From: Kitagawia praeruptora
Lineage: Eukaryota; Streptophyta; Magnoliopsida; Apiales; Apiaceae
Assembly (NCBI GenBank): GCA_037693485.1
Contig: CM075348.1
Coordinates: 129,157,609-129,221,608, forward strand
Direction of reading: 5' to 3'
DNA length: 64,000 nt
This document shows positions 44,936 through 57,100 of this stretch, in pieces (positions within the stretch are counted from its first letter, which is position 1; the number at the start of each line of letters is the position of its first letter). The notes beneath the pieces are model-generated. The model had not been told where the DNA came from and ran no database searches. It saw only the letters and a program-made list of their open reading frames with translations. The position numbers were made by a program, and so were the translations under genes.

Positions 44936-47900
44936 GCTACTCCAATACAAACCTTCTCAAAATACAAACCTACAAACCAAGCATAATCTAATATTTCAAG
45001 CTAATCTAATGACCAAACTAGGGGTACCCCAATACAAAAAACGTTTAAAATACTTGGCTCAATCCAACAAAAAAAAAATCACTGTTCACGTCATCACGTG
45101 GCAGTGGATTTCACTGGTTAACGGTGCTTCGCACCTTCTTGTACGACGCTTCGCGCCTTTATCATTCTAAAGTTGTAAGGAATGACAATCAATGGTAAAG
45201 GCAATAGATGATTGACGAGTGTGTCGAGAGCCTTTGGCCCTCATGACTACCTAACTCATCCGTTTACTGTCTTCGAATTTCCACGACAAGTTTTTTTTTT
45301 TTGGATAGAGCCAATTATTTTAAGCATTTTTTGTGAAGATACCCTTGGCGAGAGGAACCTTAGAATAGATGAAATATAATTAATTTAGTGTTGGTTCGTA
45401 GGTTTTCATTTTAAAAATAATTTGTATTTGAGCACTTACCTATATATATTGGACATGCTCTAACAGAAACTAGAGACGGAGTACACAATACATGTTAGTA
45501 TGTAAACATAATATAATAAGATGCCGTACAATAGGTGTTTTGTTTCCTTGGCAAGAAACTCTTATTGGTATCCGTCTCAAACTCTGAATACCTCATTTTT
45601 TTTTTTTTTTACTTTGAGAGGTTCGCCTTTGTTTTATATAGTACACATTATGTATGCTGCCACCTCTTACTTAACTCTTATAGTTATAATAACTCTTACA
45701 TTACGTACGTGCCGACTGTTTATGTGGTGACCGAAATTAGATAGACTCCCGCAACTAATTAAGCTTCTCAAACAAATCTTCTTAGGATATTTTTAAGAAT
45801 ACTCCTCTCTATTAGAAGTAGCACCATTTGGTAAAACTGTTTATTATTAAAACTTTTGAGGTACTCCCTCCGTCTCATAATATGTTTCCTGTTTGAAAAA
45901 ACACGTTTGCCAACGCACACTTTTGATCATTAATATCTTGAATTTTGTATTAGTACTAAATATAAAAACTTCACTGTATTAAAGTACTCATAAATACGAA
46001 TTCAACAAGATCACTCATGACTATATTTTATCTTATAAATTATGCGTAAATTAGTAGTCAATCGCTTAAAATGAACAGTGTAAAAAGTCAAAACAGGAAA
46101 CACATAAAGGCACGGAGGGAGTATATGTTAATAGTTTGAACATTAATGGTCTCCAACAGATACTGTACAAAATAACTAGAAACTATTGATATTTTATAAT
46201 AGAGTTAATTGCATTTCGTATTTCCCAACTTCACTCTAATTTCAATTATGTATTTGTAGTTTCAATTGCACTTAGCATACATAAACTTTAAATCATAAGT
46301 CGAATCACAATCTCTCATACGTTTTTCATTAAAATTAATATTTCTTTTAACGAATATAGTGACAAATATGATATAAAATTGTTGCATTGATGATATAAAT
46401 TTTAGATTTTATACATATAACTAATTTTATACTTTTAAAAATTTTAAATTATAATTTATTATTATTTTTTTACCATTAATCAATTATAATATATTATAAA
46501 AAATTGAACTAATATGTTTACATTAAATAAATTAAAATATATTTGTACCATCTTAAAATATAAATTATATAATCACTGCACAATTTTATATCACATTTGT
46601 CAATACATTCGTTAAAAGCAATATTATTGTTGATAGAAAACATACACTGTAAGTGATTGTGATTCGAACTATAATTTAAAGTTTGAAGATGCAAAATACA
46701 ATTTATGAAACTACATATACATTGATGATTGAAGTTGGAATATGCAAAGTGCAATTAACTCTTTATAGTTCTGTTCTACAGTTCTATTATTTTTTTAGTT
46801 TTCCGCTGATACAAGTTCCGCACAGGTTTTCTGCATCTGAAAGAACCAGGCCATTCCAGTTCAGCCAAGAAAATTTCCATCCAAGATATAGCTTCAATTC
46901 TATCCGAAAACTTATACCAATACAAAGCCAAAAGACATGATACTGACCCTATGAAAAAATTCATTAATGAGTTGCAGACTGAATTAGAATTGGTTTATGT
47001 AGGCCAAATGTGTCTTTCCTGGGAATTCCTACATTGGCAATATGAAATGGCCTTGGATCTTTGGGACTCTGATCCTCGTGGTATACGCTGCTATAATGAA
47101 GTAGCAGGGGAATTTCAACAGTTTCAAGTGCTTATCCAACGCTTTATAGAGGATGAACCTTTCCAAGGGCCAAGGGTCCAGAACTACATAAAACATCGAT
47201 GTGTTTTTCGAGAATTTCTTCAGATTCCTGTAATAAGAGGTAAGAATACAAAGTTTAGATGTCTGATAAATTGTACTACACAGTTTTATACTTGTTAAAC
47301 TGAAAATGGTTGATATAGAAAATACCTTATAACTTATGCACGACTTTGCAGAAGATATAACAAATGATGGAAAGAAGGGCAAAGGAAACCAGAGAGGTGA
47401 CTATACAATTACAAGTGATATGCTAGTTGAGATTTTGGAAGAATCAATACGATTGTTCTGGCAATTTGTCCGTGCTGATAAGCAGTGTAGCCATGCAAAG
47501 CTCAGAAGGCAGAAGCCAATTCTGGTAGACCCGGACGAGAATGCAATCTCTGAAATTGTAGTAGAGCTTCAGAAAGATCTCCAAAAGGTAGCCCAGAAGA
47601 GATTAATGTACAACATTCTTTTGTTGTTGATCTGTTTTTTTAGATGCTAATGATCTATATTTATCATGTCATGCAGAAAGCGAAAAAGCTAAAAGACCAA
47701 TTGAGAAGTTCACATTGCATATTGAAGAAGTTCCGAAAGTGCCAAGAAGATAGTTCTTCTTCTTCTTCTGATCAAGTTCTTTTTTTCTTCTCTCAAGTAG
47801 ATTTAAAGTTAGTGTCAAGGGTGTTAAGTATGTCTAAAGTAAATACGGAACAACTGGCTTGGTGTCGCAGTAAATTAAGCTCAATTAGTTTTATAAACAG

Positions 47901-47943
47901 GAAGGTACATGTAGAACCTTCATTTTGCCTTTTCCCTTGTTAG
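42424..47943 (+). CDS. DUF1666-family protein (5 coding exons), function unknown
   Basis: Exons: 42424-42542, 42665-43995, 46826-47239, 47352-47587, 47677-47943. All introns are GT-AG, phases agree, and the total is 2367 bp or 788 residues. Exon 1 encodes MGFTVRFVFQRLSGLFKNFW and a hydrophobic segment (about 14-38), a likely membrane anchor. Residues 41-370 are acidic, Ser/Glu-rich and probably disordered, with two copies of an S-Y-x-F-x-G-E-D-S-D-I-M-x-E-L repeat near residues 290-345. The conserved part starts with LWEHQDLVEQLKMELKKVRA and continues with PWKIDEKLQHQNPMGELHRF, LSWEFLHWQYEMALDLWDSD, VAGEFQQFQVLIQRFIEDEP and QNYIKHRCVFREFLQIPVIR. This is the DUF1666 signature; some plant databases label the family 'ribosomal protein L34Ae', which this sequence does not support. 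Its role is unknown. Intron 2 (2.8 kb) is packed with MITEs. Confidence 0.88.
44333..44866. mobile_element. Stowaway MITE carrying a second Stowaway inside it
   Basis: Outer termini CTCCCTCCGTCCCAACC and GGGACAGAGGGAGGGAG, flanked by TA (44331-44332, 44867-44868). A different Stowaway (44457-44714) sits inside at a TA duplicate. The pair is in intron 2 of the DUF1666 gene. Confidence 0.88.
44457..44714. mobile_element. Stowaway MITE, inner copy (258 bp)
   Basis: CTCCCTCCGTGCC...GACGGAGGGAG with TA on each side, nested in an unrelated Stowaway. It is almost identical to the inverted copy at 45865-46121. Confidence 0.92.
44887..44931. repeat. (TA)n microsatellite
   Basis: More than twenty TA units directly before the left end of the element at 44932. 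Confidence 0.9.
44932..45441. mobile_element. Putative Mutator-like MITE (about 510 bp)
   Basis: The left end reads AGGGGCTACTCCAATACAAA and the right end read backwards AGGTAAGTGCTCAAATACAAA. Both continue with AAACCTAC(A/G)AACCAA, so imperfect inverted repeats of about 55 bp. Both ends sit in TA-rich DNA, so no target duplication can be called. The superfamily is a guess. Confidence 0.5.
45865..46121. mobile_element. Stowaway MITE, inverted copy (257 bp)
   Basis: CTCCCTCCGTCTC...GCACGGAGGGAG flanked by TA (45863-45864, 46122-46123). Read backwards it matches 44457-44714 nearly base for base. Confidence 0.92.
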
Positions 47944-48741
47944 TTTGTATGTACAGAAATATAGAATTCTATAACAGTTTTGCAGTCTCTGTACATAATT
48001 TAGCTTGATAGTGCAACTCAATCTTTGTGGTTCTGCATTTGTTCCTTTGAGACAGGAAATACAATGGTTGAAATCGATAGAATGTTTTAATTGAAATCGA
48101 TAGAATGTTTTTATGAAAAGTAGATGTAACAGATGAGAACAAGTGGCCATATTTCTTGCATCTTTGTTTTGTATAGGATTTTTTTAAAAAAAAAAAACTA
48201 GTTTATGAATGGAACCGTTAGCTTTTTCTTTTATATCTATTTTTAATTTTTAATTGTAGGATTAAGTAAATAATTTAATTTTTTAATGCATTTTTAATTT
48301 TTTATTCTTTCATTATCTATATGTGAAGGTCCATAGACTATTTTTAACGGTGTTGGCCATAATAAAATAATTATTAAGATAGCATATTTTTTTATGATCT
48401 TGATTTTGCAATTAAAGCTTTAGGTAAAAAGATTGGCTTTTCAATTTTCCAAAATTTTTCATAATTATTTTTGCAAATAACCAAACTTAATTTATTACGT
48501 ATGTGTATATTTTGTTTAAAATTAAGATAATTTTTTTAATTGAACAATAATTTTAGATTTTCCACAAAAATAATTTTGGGTATTATTTTGTACAATCATT
48601 TTTCCTGCGATTTAAAAAGTGTGTATAATATTCTTTCCGCAAATAAGAAAAGAAAGCCAAGTTTAGTAGTATCTATGAATATCTTTGCCCTGTAAAAGAT
48701 TATTGTTTATAATATATGATTTAAATGATTGGTTAAGTTAA
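47944..48741. other. 3' flank of the DUF1666 gene, AT-rich, no gene seen
   Basis: Contains a tandem copy of AATTGAAATCGATAGAATG near 48066-48107, and otherwise AT-rich spacer. Confidence 0.6.
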
Positions 48742-49115
48742 GAGCATCTACAATGTGGCAAATTTCTTAGCTAAAATTTTAAATAATTTATTAGAATTAA
48801 AATTTATATATAATATTTTAAAATTTTATCATTCCAATGGAGCATTTCTTTTATCTAAAATTTTAGACAATCCACTATATTATTTCAATATTGACTATAT
48901 TTGTTGAAGCTATGTGTCATGTCATTTACCGTCCGTTTTCTTCCTATAAATTCATAAAAAAAATTACAAATAATAATAATACATTTTTTTTGAAATACAA
49001 CCGACCATTATAACCAATACCCATCAGAGCAAAACACCCTACATGTTCCCAAAGCCAACCATTTTTTTTTTTGAAATTTAGCTAACCAACTTAGCCAACA
49101 TAGTTAAAAATGCTC
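48742..49115. mobile_element. Tourist-like (PIF/Harbinger) MITE (374 bp)
   Basis: Left end GAGCATCTACAATG; right end read backwards GAGCATTTTTAAC. Flanked by TAA on both sides (48739-48741, 49116-49118), the 3-bp target expected of this group. Confidence 0.7.
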
Positions 49116-49118
49116 TAA

Positions 49119-49752
49119 TAATTAAATTTGATCTAATAATATGAGTTAAATTAAATATGTAAGAATATGTTAGTTATAAAAAAAAGTAAACTTTTTTTTT
49201 TACCGTCCAATTATAGAGATAATGTTTAAAAGTTTATATTATTAAGATATTTTGTATCAAGTACTTTTGATATTTAATGATATAAGGCTAATATATTTAA
49301 TATTTTTCACTCCAATTTTGCTCCATGCTCAATTTTGACTACTTTGGTTTATTTTTTATTCTATTTTTCATCAAAATATAGCATTGGGGAAATTTGATTT
49401 TTTACCTAAAAATATGAAGAAAACACATTAAAAGATTACAAAATTTGAGTTCAAACTTAAAATTAAGCCAGAAAATAGAACTCAAAATGGTATAAAAATA
49501 CAGTTTTGCATTTAAAATAAGTAGATGATGGTAGTAACTTTTGTAAATTGTAACAACAATAAAGAGCTCGAGCAATCACATATTTAGTAAAATGTCTTGC
49601 ATGAGTTGCAAGGGTATGTCTTGTTCGTGTGACAAGGAATAGTTCATTTTTTTTAAAAAAAAAAAAATTAAGGGGGAATTCAATGATTATTGTGGTAATT
49701 TATCTTGTTCGTTCTATCTTTTCTTTTTCATTACTGTGTGAGTTGTGCGACT
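49119..49752. other. AT-rich spacer before the LINE
   Basis: No supported gene. It probably includes the LINE 5' leader, whose start I cannot place. Confidence 0.5.
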
Positions 49753-50900
49753 ATGGCGATAAGTAAAGCCAATTTGGAGGAAATGTATGCAAGGCTGGCC
49801 TTGGAAGGTGAGGAGGAAGAGGAAATTTTGGTGGGTGAACAAGAGATAGTTGAGAGTAAGAAATCGTTTATCTTGGTAGGTCGGTTTCTTATTGACAAGA
49901 ATATTAATTTTTCGGTGATGCAGAATGTTTTGTCATCTTTATGGCGACCCAGACAGGGAGTAGAGATACATGATTTAGGAAGTGGAAGGTATTCATTTGT
50001 TTTTTTTGTCATATATTGGATCTACAGAAAGTGCTTGATGGTGCACCATGGACTTTTGAGCAAAGCTTGTTGCTGTTTCACAAATTGGAGAATACGGAAG
50101 ATCCTAATGTGGTAGCTTTGAACAAAATGAATATATGGTTGCAGGTCTATGATATTCCATTGGGTATGCTAACGGAGAAGGTTGTGTAGTCGATAGGCAA
50201 CTCAATGGGTTCATTTGTCAGGATGGATCCAACAACTTTGGATGGCTTGTGGAAGTAGTACATTAGAATTCGTGTAACAGTGGATATTAATAAACCATTG
50301 AAGCGTCGAATGAAATTAAAATGAGAATGTGGGAGTTGGAGTTGGATCAATTTTAAGTATGAAAGATTAAGCATATTATGTTTTGTATGTGGGCGATTAG
50401 GTCATTCGGATAGAGACTGTGAAATAGTTTATGCGAACCCAGAGAAGATATTGGAGCGAGCTTATGTGGTGTGGCTTCGAGATCCTAATAAGAACATTAA
50501 AACGTAGAACATGGGATCGAAATGGCTGAGAAACGAACTTGTTGGAGTACAGTCATGGCAGTCTGGTAACAATCATGGAGAAGGTGCTGAGGTTGCAACG
50601 CAATTCATGGAAACAGAGGGGATTGTTAGCGAGATTCCAGGGGCTGTTGACGGAATTCAAATTTCTAACCGAAATCAAGGGAACTCATCAAGTCATACAG
50701 GTGGGCAAAGAGCTAATAATATGGTACAGATAGATATGAGGGGAGACAATTGTGATAATACGGTTATGATAATGGATGCCAAGAGAAAAAGGATAGCTAC
50801 AGAGGAAAATGAGGAGATAATTGAGGAGAATATGTTGGTTGCTAGTAATACAATTGCTACTGGGACAAAAAACGTATTAGAAGCGGGTTCTGGACTCTAG
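49753..50900 (+). pseudogene. LINE ORF1 (DUF4283 and zinc knuckle), broken
   Basis: The ATG at 49753 starts MAISKANLEEMYARLALEGE, leading into a DUF4283-like segment with SFILVGRFLIDKNINFSVMQ and WRPRQGVEIHDLG. The frame then shifts more than once (near 50000-50150). A CCHC knuckle, CFVCGRLGHSDRDC, lies at about 50380-50420. The tail (50511-50900) is Gln/Asn/Glu-rich. ORF1 of plant L1 elements binds RNA. Stops at about 50188, 50258, 50507 and elsewhere make it non-functional. Confidence 0.75.
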
Positions 50901-52534
50901 GCCCGCCTAGCCCAACGAGTGTCTTGGCCTGGAATTGTCGTAGTTTGGGTAAGCCACGTACAATTTGGTTTTTGAAAGAAATTACCCAAAATAAAAAGCC
51001 TAGTATAATTTTTTTGTGTGAGACTTTAGCCAAAAAACAAAAAATAGAGGAGTTATGTCGTATACTTCACTTTGCAGAGTATGTAGCTTTTGATGTACAA
51101 GGACGTAGTGGGGGTTTGGCGCTATTATGGAGAAATAAGGGGGGATGTAAAGTGTTGGAAGCCACGAGAAACTTTATTGATTTTGAGGTTGAACATGATC
51201 AAATAGGACAATGGCGTTACACTGGATTTTATGGTTTTCCGGAATGTCATCGACGAAGAGAGTCATGGGATATGTTAAGAACTCTGAAGGATAAGTCTAT
51301 GTTGTCGTGATGTGTGCTAGGAGATTTTAATGACATGATGTATGTTCATGAGAAGAGATGAGGGAGAAGTCATCCACTTAATCTATTAAAGGGTTTTACT
51401 AATACTCTTCTTGACTGTGGGTTGATGGATTTGGGGTATGTGGGGGAGTAATACACTTGGGAAAAGTCTCGTGGGCAGAAAAATTGGGTTCAGGAAAGGT
51501 TTGATCGTGGAGTAGCAAATCAGGGTTGGAGTGATTTATTCCCGTCGGTAGAGGTGCAGGTGATAGATATTGCAATATCTGATCATCTACCATTATTTTT
51601 GAGTTTGAATAGACAAACTTATGTTACTAAGGGACGTAGGTTTTGTTTTGAAAATGTTTGGCTTCGAGAAAAAAATCGTAAGGGCATAGTTCAGAATTCA
51701 TGGAAGTGTGTAGAAGGGTTAGGGATTGTTGATAAGATTAAAATATGTGGGGACAAGTTATGTGAATGGGGTGGTGGTATGAGTAATGAGTACAAAAAAC
51801 AGATTCAAGAGTGCATAAGTGTGCTTCGAAGGTTCAGGTCACGAAGAGATGCTCCAGGTGTTTAAAGTTATAACAAAGCTCGATGGGAGTATTTGAATTT
51901 ATTGTTAAAGCAGGAGGTTTATTGGAAGCAGCGGGCGAAACAACATTGGTTACGGGAGGGAGATAAAAATACACGTTTCTTTCATTCGTTTGCATCGACA
52001 AGAAGGCCAAATAACAGGCTGGATCGAATAAAGAATGTGAATGGTGACTGGTAAAAAACAACAGTTGGGGTGCAAAATGTGATTGAAGAGTATTATATGA
52101 GCTTATTCATGTCTTCAAATGCAGATGGTAAATTATCAGAGAACGAGTCAGTGTAGCAAATCTCGGGGTCTGCTAATGAGGAGCTCGTGGCTGAAGTTAC
52201 ATGTAAAGAGGTCAAAGATGCGATTTTCTCAATGCACCTAGACAAGGCATCGGGACCAGATGGGTTTAATCCTGCTTTTTATCAAGCGTTTTGGGATGTT
52301 GTTCAAAAGGATGTGGTTGAGCTTTGCCATACGTTTATAAGTACTGGATCAATACATGAGGATGTTAATAATGCACTAGTTTGCTTAATTCCGAAAGTTA
52401 AGAAGCCACAAGTGATGGGAGATTTGAGACCCATTTCATTGTGCAACGTGCTGGTTAGAATTCTATCCAAGGTTTTATCGAATATATTGAAGAAATGTTT
52501 GGGGACTATAATTTCGGATAAACAGAGTGCATTT
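50901..52534 (+). pseudogene. LINE ORF2 (endonuclease and start of RT), broken and truncated
   Basis: Begins near 50924 with AWNCRSLGKPRTIWFLKEI, the start of the APE-type endonuclease, which continues with FLCETLAKKQKIEEL and LGDFNDMM and ends with SDHLPLFLSL. Stops are seen at about 51309, 51359, 51449 and 51863. The RT starts with EVKDAIFSMHLDKASGPDGF and NPAFYQAFWDVV and has LVCLIPKVKKPQVMGDLRPI followed by SLCNV, then ends at SDKQSAF where the copia LTR begins. The RT catalytic FADD box is not in the window. Confidence 0.8.
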
Positions 52535-53831
52535 TGTTGAGTATTGAATAAGATAAAAGAATACAGAGGGGGGGTGAATGGATTCTTGAACTTTTCTTTG
52601 GCTAGAGTCTATGTAGCAAATAAGTGTTTGTGTGTGTAGAAGTGAAGGTGCGGATAAAGAACAACACAAGACACAGTATCACTTTAATCTAATGTATTAT
52701 TAGATAAAGGTTGCTACAATCTGTGAATACAAATGATAGTATTCTCAGCTTCGTTTTTCTCAGAGAGATACAGCTTGTAGTGTATGAAAAACTTGACTCA
52801 CAAAGTTACAAAGTTAATGACTAAGGAAGTGAGGCTGTATCCTTATAGAACATGGATACAACCTACTTACTCCAAATAAGGTAGCTGAACAAATTACTTT
52901 CTAGTCTGTCTATCCTTTTTGAGTAAGCGTCCAAACGGTTACAGATTTGACTTTGTAAAACCTGTTCAGATCCACTTCTTTAGCCCATTGTCTCTTCTAT
53001 ATCTCTCCAAGCTTCCTTGTAGGCTTTCCAGAGCACGTTACAGATTGTGGTCCATAAAGTGCATTGGCTTGTTGCAGGTTTCTGACTTGTACAATTTCTT
53101 CAGTATTTTGTCTCCAAGAATGTATTCGAGAAGTGACTAAGTAGGTGATTCGAGAACTTGAATTGACTTGATCGATAACTCTGAGTTCTCGAACACTGTT
53201 ATATTGACATATCGAATTACTTCTCGAATAGCTCTTTTCTTCAGGATTCCTTGAGTTGTCGAATAGAACACTTGACTTGTCGAATCCTTGAGATATCGAA
53301 TAGCTTTCTGAGTCCTTGAGATATCGAATGGAACTTTGACTTGTTGACTCCTTGAGAACTCGAATAATACTTTGACTTGTTGACTTCCTGAGTTCTCGAA
53401 TAGAGTACATAGACATATCGAATCTCTGAGATATCGAATGAGATATCGAACAGTGTATTCAGAGATATCGAATAGTGTCTTGAGATATCGAATCCCTGAC
53501 TTCTCGAATGCTGGACTTATCGAATAGAGAAATATACTTCTCGAATTGGTACTTAGGCAAATTCTTCATTTCTTCAAATCCCAACTGTGATTATTTGACA
53601 GTCTTTATCTTCTTGCTTGAGGCATGAACCTTGGAACTTCTTTCAAGCATTATTCTAGACTCTATAAGTACAGTTACACAACTAGGATTTGATGCCTACT
53701 ACAAGTACAATACAAACAGAAACTCTACAACTAGAGGTTCCCTCAGTTAAGAGGTCATATAAGTAATGCAAAGCATTACAAACAATTAGGCTTGTTATTA
53801 GATGTATACAGGCATGCCTCTGTAACTAACA
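52535..53831 (-). repeat. 3' LTR of copia element (1297 bp)
   Basis: On the minus strand it runs from TGTTAGTTACAGAGG at 53831 to CAATACTCAACA at 52535. It contains a dense cluster of TTCnnGAA and ATATCGAA repeats (53120-53550). Confidence 0.88.
53120..53550. repeat. TTCnnGAA repeat cluster in the LTR (heat-shock-element-like)
   Basis: Seven exact TTCGAGAA/TTCTCGAA octamers start at 53125, 53149, 53186, 53221, 53393, 53501 and 53538. About ten degenerate relatives (ATATCGAA, TTGTCGAA, TTATCGAA) lie among them. TTCnnGAA is the two-unit core of a plant heat shock element. Whether a heat shock factor binds here is not known. Confidence 0.7.
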
Positions 53832-53843
53832 ATCTCCCCCAAA
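53832..53843 (-). other. Polypurine tract of copia element
   Basis: TTTGGGGGAGAT on the minus strand, directly before the LTR start TGTTAG. It matches the tract of the copia element at the left end of the window. Confidence 0.8.
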
Positions 53844-54168
53844 TTATGAGTGAGACCGTTAGTCACAATTTCATGTCTGATAACAAGCCTAACATACATA
53901 AAGATAAAACTTTAATAGTACAGGTATGTAGATTGATTGAAGAAGGTACACAGAAGTGTTCTTACAAGTTATGAGAACCTACTAGCCATATCCTTTTGGA
54001 TTCATCTCTTGAGCTTTGGCTTGCAGATTCTCATTTTTCATCTTCTCTTCAGCTTCTTTGGCTTTCTTCTTTGCATTTTCCTCCATGGCAAGAATAATGT
54101 CTTCCATCCATTGCAGTGAGTTCTTCAATTAGAGGGGAGCCTGATAAATCCTTAAGTACTTCATTCAG

Positions 54169-57100
54169 CTATTTCTCAGAATAGGAACTGATGTAGTCCA
54201 TTCTAATCTTTACATTTCTACCATATTTCTTGTACTCAATGATGTAAGGATTAAACTTGACTCTACACAGACCCATAGCTCTCAATTCATCAGCCTTAGT
54301 TTCCATTGCAGCAAACTCCTCCTCCCTTTTCTTTAGTAGCTCCTCACTGTTCTTTCTCATTTCTGCCTGGTGATCTCTCTTCATTTTGAATAAGTCAATT
54401 AGCTCCAGCTTCCATACCCTTTCCACTCTGTCTTCAGAATCCAACATTGCAATTATTCTTTCTATGTCATATAGCTTGCCCCAGTGCTGACACGTTCCTT
54501 GTCTGAATTTCTTCTGTCTTCCATCAGTATATTTTATTTCAAGAAAATCATCAATAATGGCAACATGATAGATTCTTTGAGCCCATATGAACTGCAGTTG
54601 GTCTTCATCATAGATTTCATCCAGAGGTGGTAGGTTCAATCCTGGAATTATTGTCAGTGCCTTTGACTTCGATATCTTCACCCTTCTTGCAGCATGCTTA
54701 AATTTACTCCTCCTTGAATGATTGCTAGGCAGAAACTTATGACCTTTGTTGGTAGACCATAGTAGTATTCCATTAGCAGTTTGCTTTCTGAAACATACAC
54801 ATGGTTTCTTGACTTGAATCTTCTTCTCTTCTTGAGGTGGCAAAATAGTTGCAGAAGCCATCGAATCAGATTTTGGTAGGTCATTACTAACAGTATTCAC
54901 CCTAGACTCAGAGTCTTGTGTTGTGGTGAGGTTACTGCTAGCAATGCCTAAGGCTTGCTATTTTCCAATTTTCCTCTCATAGACTTTTCCTTGGTCATCA
55001 CCATCTTTCTTATTCTTGTCATCCTTCTTCTTCTTCTTCTTATCTTCATAACCCTTATCTCTCCTATGATGTCTCCTCCTCCCATCACTTTTGTCTTCAG
55101 AGTCATCATCCTTATTTCTCCTAGGTTGAGCCCTCTCTGGAGTTTCACCAGTTGCTATAAAAGATCTGAGAATGTGCAGTGCTTCAATTTCTTCAGCATT
55201 TCTGGTTCCAACCTTCTTTTGTAGTTGATCAATGATAGCAATGACCAGTCTGTGATTTCGAGAAGTGAGATCATGGGGAATGACCAATTGCTTGATGTCT
55301 TCAATTTTGGTGCCAGACTGATAGATGATTGTCCATGGCTTCTTGATCACTTCTGGCAGCCTTGAAGGTTGGCCATTCCTCAAATCATCAAACAGACTTT
55401 TGTTGTTCTAATTTCTCTTCTCAATAAGCTCAAGTATGACATCTATCTCTGAGTGTTTTAGAGCTTGTAGAGTCTTGTATGTTAGATGCCATATCTTTGA
55501 TTTAGATATCTTCACTATCTCCTGGAACCATAGATTATTGACTTTCTTGAGGATGACAGTGATGTAGTCAATCTGCTCCTTCAACTCCCTCAGATAGAAC
55601 TGAGTGTCACCAGCCTGTTCCCTTGTGGCTTTCAGAAACTCCAAGAAGGCTTTATCATGATAAACATTTGAGTTATCAACTTCTTGTAGCTTGGCCTCAG
55701 TAATTACTTTGACTTCTATAGGCTTGGCACTTTCAGATATGGAGGATGGAGGTTTGTCAGATGGCATACTCCCTGCAACCACTGTGGTTGTGATAGATTG
55801 CTTCTGGCCACCAGGAGTAATGACATGCACAGTTGATAGAGTAACAACTGGCAGTGAGGTAGGAGGCTCATCAACCTTTGTTTTTCCTTTGCCTGGCACA
55901 TGAGCTGGAGATTTATTTGCCCTTTGGTGATCACCCTCTCTTAACTTTATCCCTTTTTCCTTGGGTTTCTCCCCCTTAGTATTTGAATTCCTTGTCCTCT
56001 TCTCCCCCTTAGGCTTGTTGTCAGGCACAGAGGCTTTAGAAGTGACCTTTGGGTGGAAGATTCTTCAGGGAGAGGAAGACCCATATGCTTCATCATAGCA
56101 GCCAACATAGATTGTTGATGCAGAAGAACATCAGCTGTGGTGGTTGCTTGAGTGTCCAACTGATCATTGAGAAGTGCAACCTTGTCTGTAAGATGAGCAT
56201 TGGACTTAGTGAGAGTAGCCACCTCCTTTTCAAGAGTATCCACTTTAGTGAATAGCTCATGTGCCCTGAAACCAGAGAGTGATTGATCCTTGAGTCTCTG
56301 GGCTTCATACTTGGTCATGTCATGAACAGGGACCTCAGTTACCAGCTTATCCCCATATTGATTCTTGAATAGTGTTCTCAGCATGGCATTTGAGTCTATG
56401 GTTTGAACAGATAGAGATTGAAACTTATGCCCCAGTCCTGTGACAATATCCTTGAGAAGGGCCAAGCCATTGTCCATTTTGATACAGCTAGACTTGCAGG
56501 CTAGAATTTCCTTGACCACAGTTTCCAGTTGAGGGAATTTGGAATCAAAAACCCTTTTTAGCTCATGCACCTCCTTGGTTGTGGCTGTACACACTTCTGT
56601 GACTTCTATCTTTAGACCCTTGCCAAGGTAGTGTGCAGCCTTGAGAATTCCCTTGTAACTGTCATTGACTGCTTCATACACAACACTAGGGGTGAGAGAA
56701 TTGGCATTGGACCCTAGTGAAGTGATGTACTCTTCTCTGAGGTACTGTAGGCCTTCTGAGAGAGGAATGTCATACTTTCCTTGAAGCCAGGAATCTATAT
56801 TGCCTTCTCTCTCAGACTCATCCACAATTTTGGCATGTTGTTGCTCCACATCCTCTTTATGGCACAGGAGAATAGCTTCATAGTCAGGATTTGGCAGTGA
56901 GGAGGTGCTGTGTAATCTTTGTGAACTCTGGAATCTGATCCACAATTAAGCTTTGAAGTGCTTCAACCGTCAATTGTTGTGGAAAGACCCTGATCCTGAA
57001 GCACTGTCATGGTGCACAGGCTTCAGCCATTGTGATATAAAGTTAGAGCTAGAGCTAGGCAAGCTAGACTCCTCAGTTACAGATGCAACTTCTGTAACCG

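Larger units (their letters stand above)
49753..52534 (+). mobile_element. L1-type LINE, decayed, cut by a copia insertion
   Basis: ORF1 and the first half of ORF2 of a plant non-LTR retrotransposon are present. Its 3' part (rest of RT and tail) is missing because the copia element at 52535 onward inserted into the RT; the remainder should lie to the right of the window. Several stops and frame changes show age. Confidence 0.85.

Noticed and set aside
53100..53560. Regularly spaced TCGAA repeats considered as a CRISPR-like array
   Set aside because: Spacing is irregular, repeats are only 8-12 bp and degenerate, and they lie inside a plant copia LTR.
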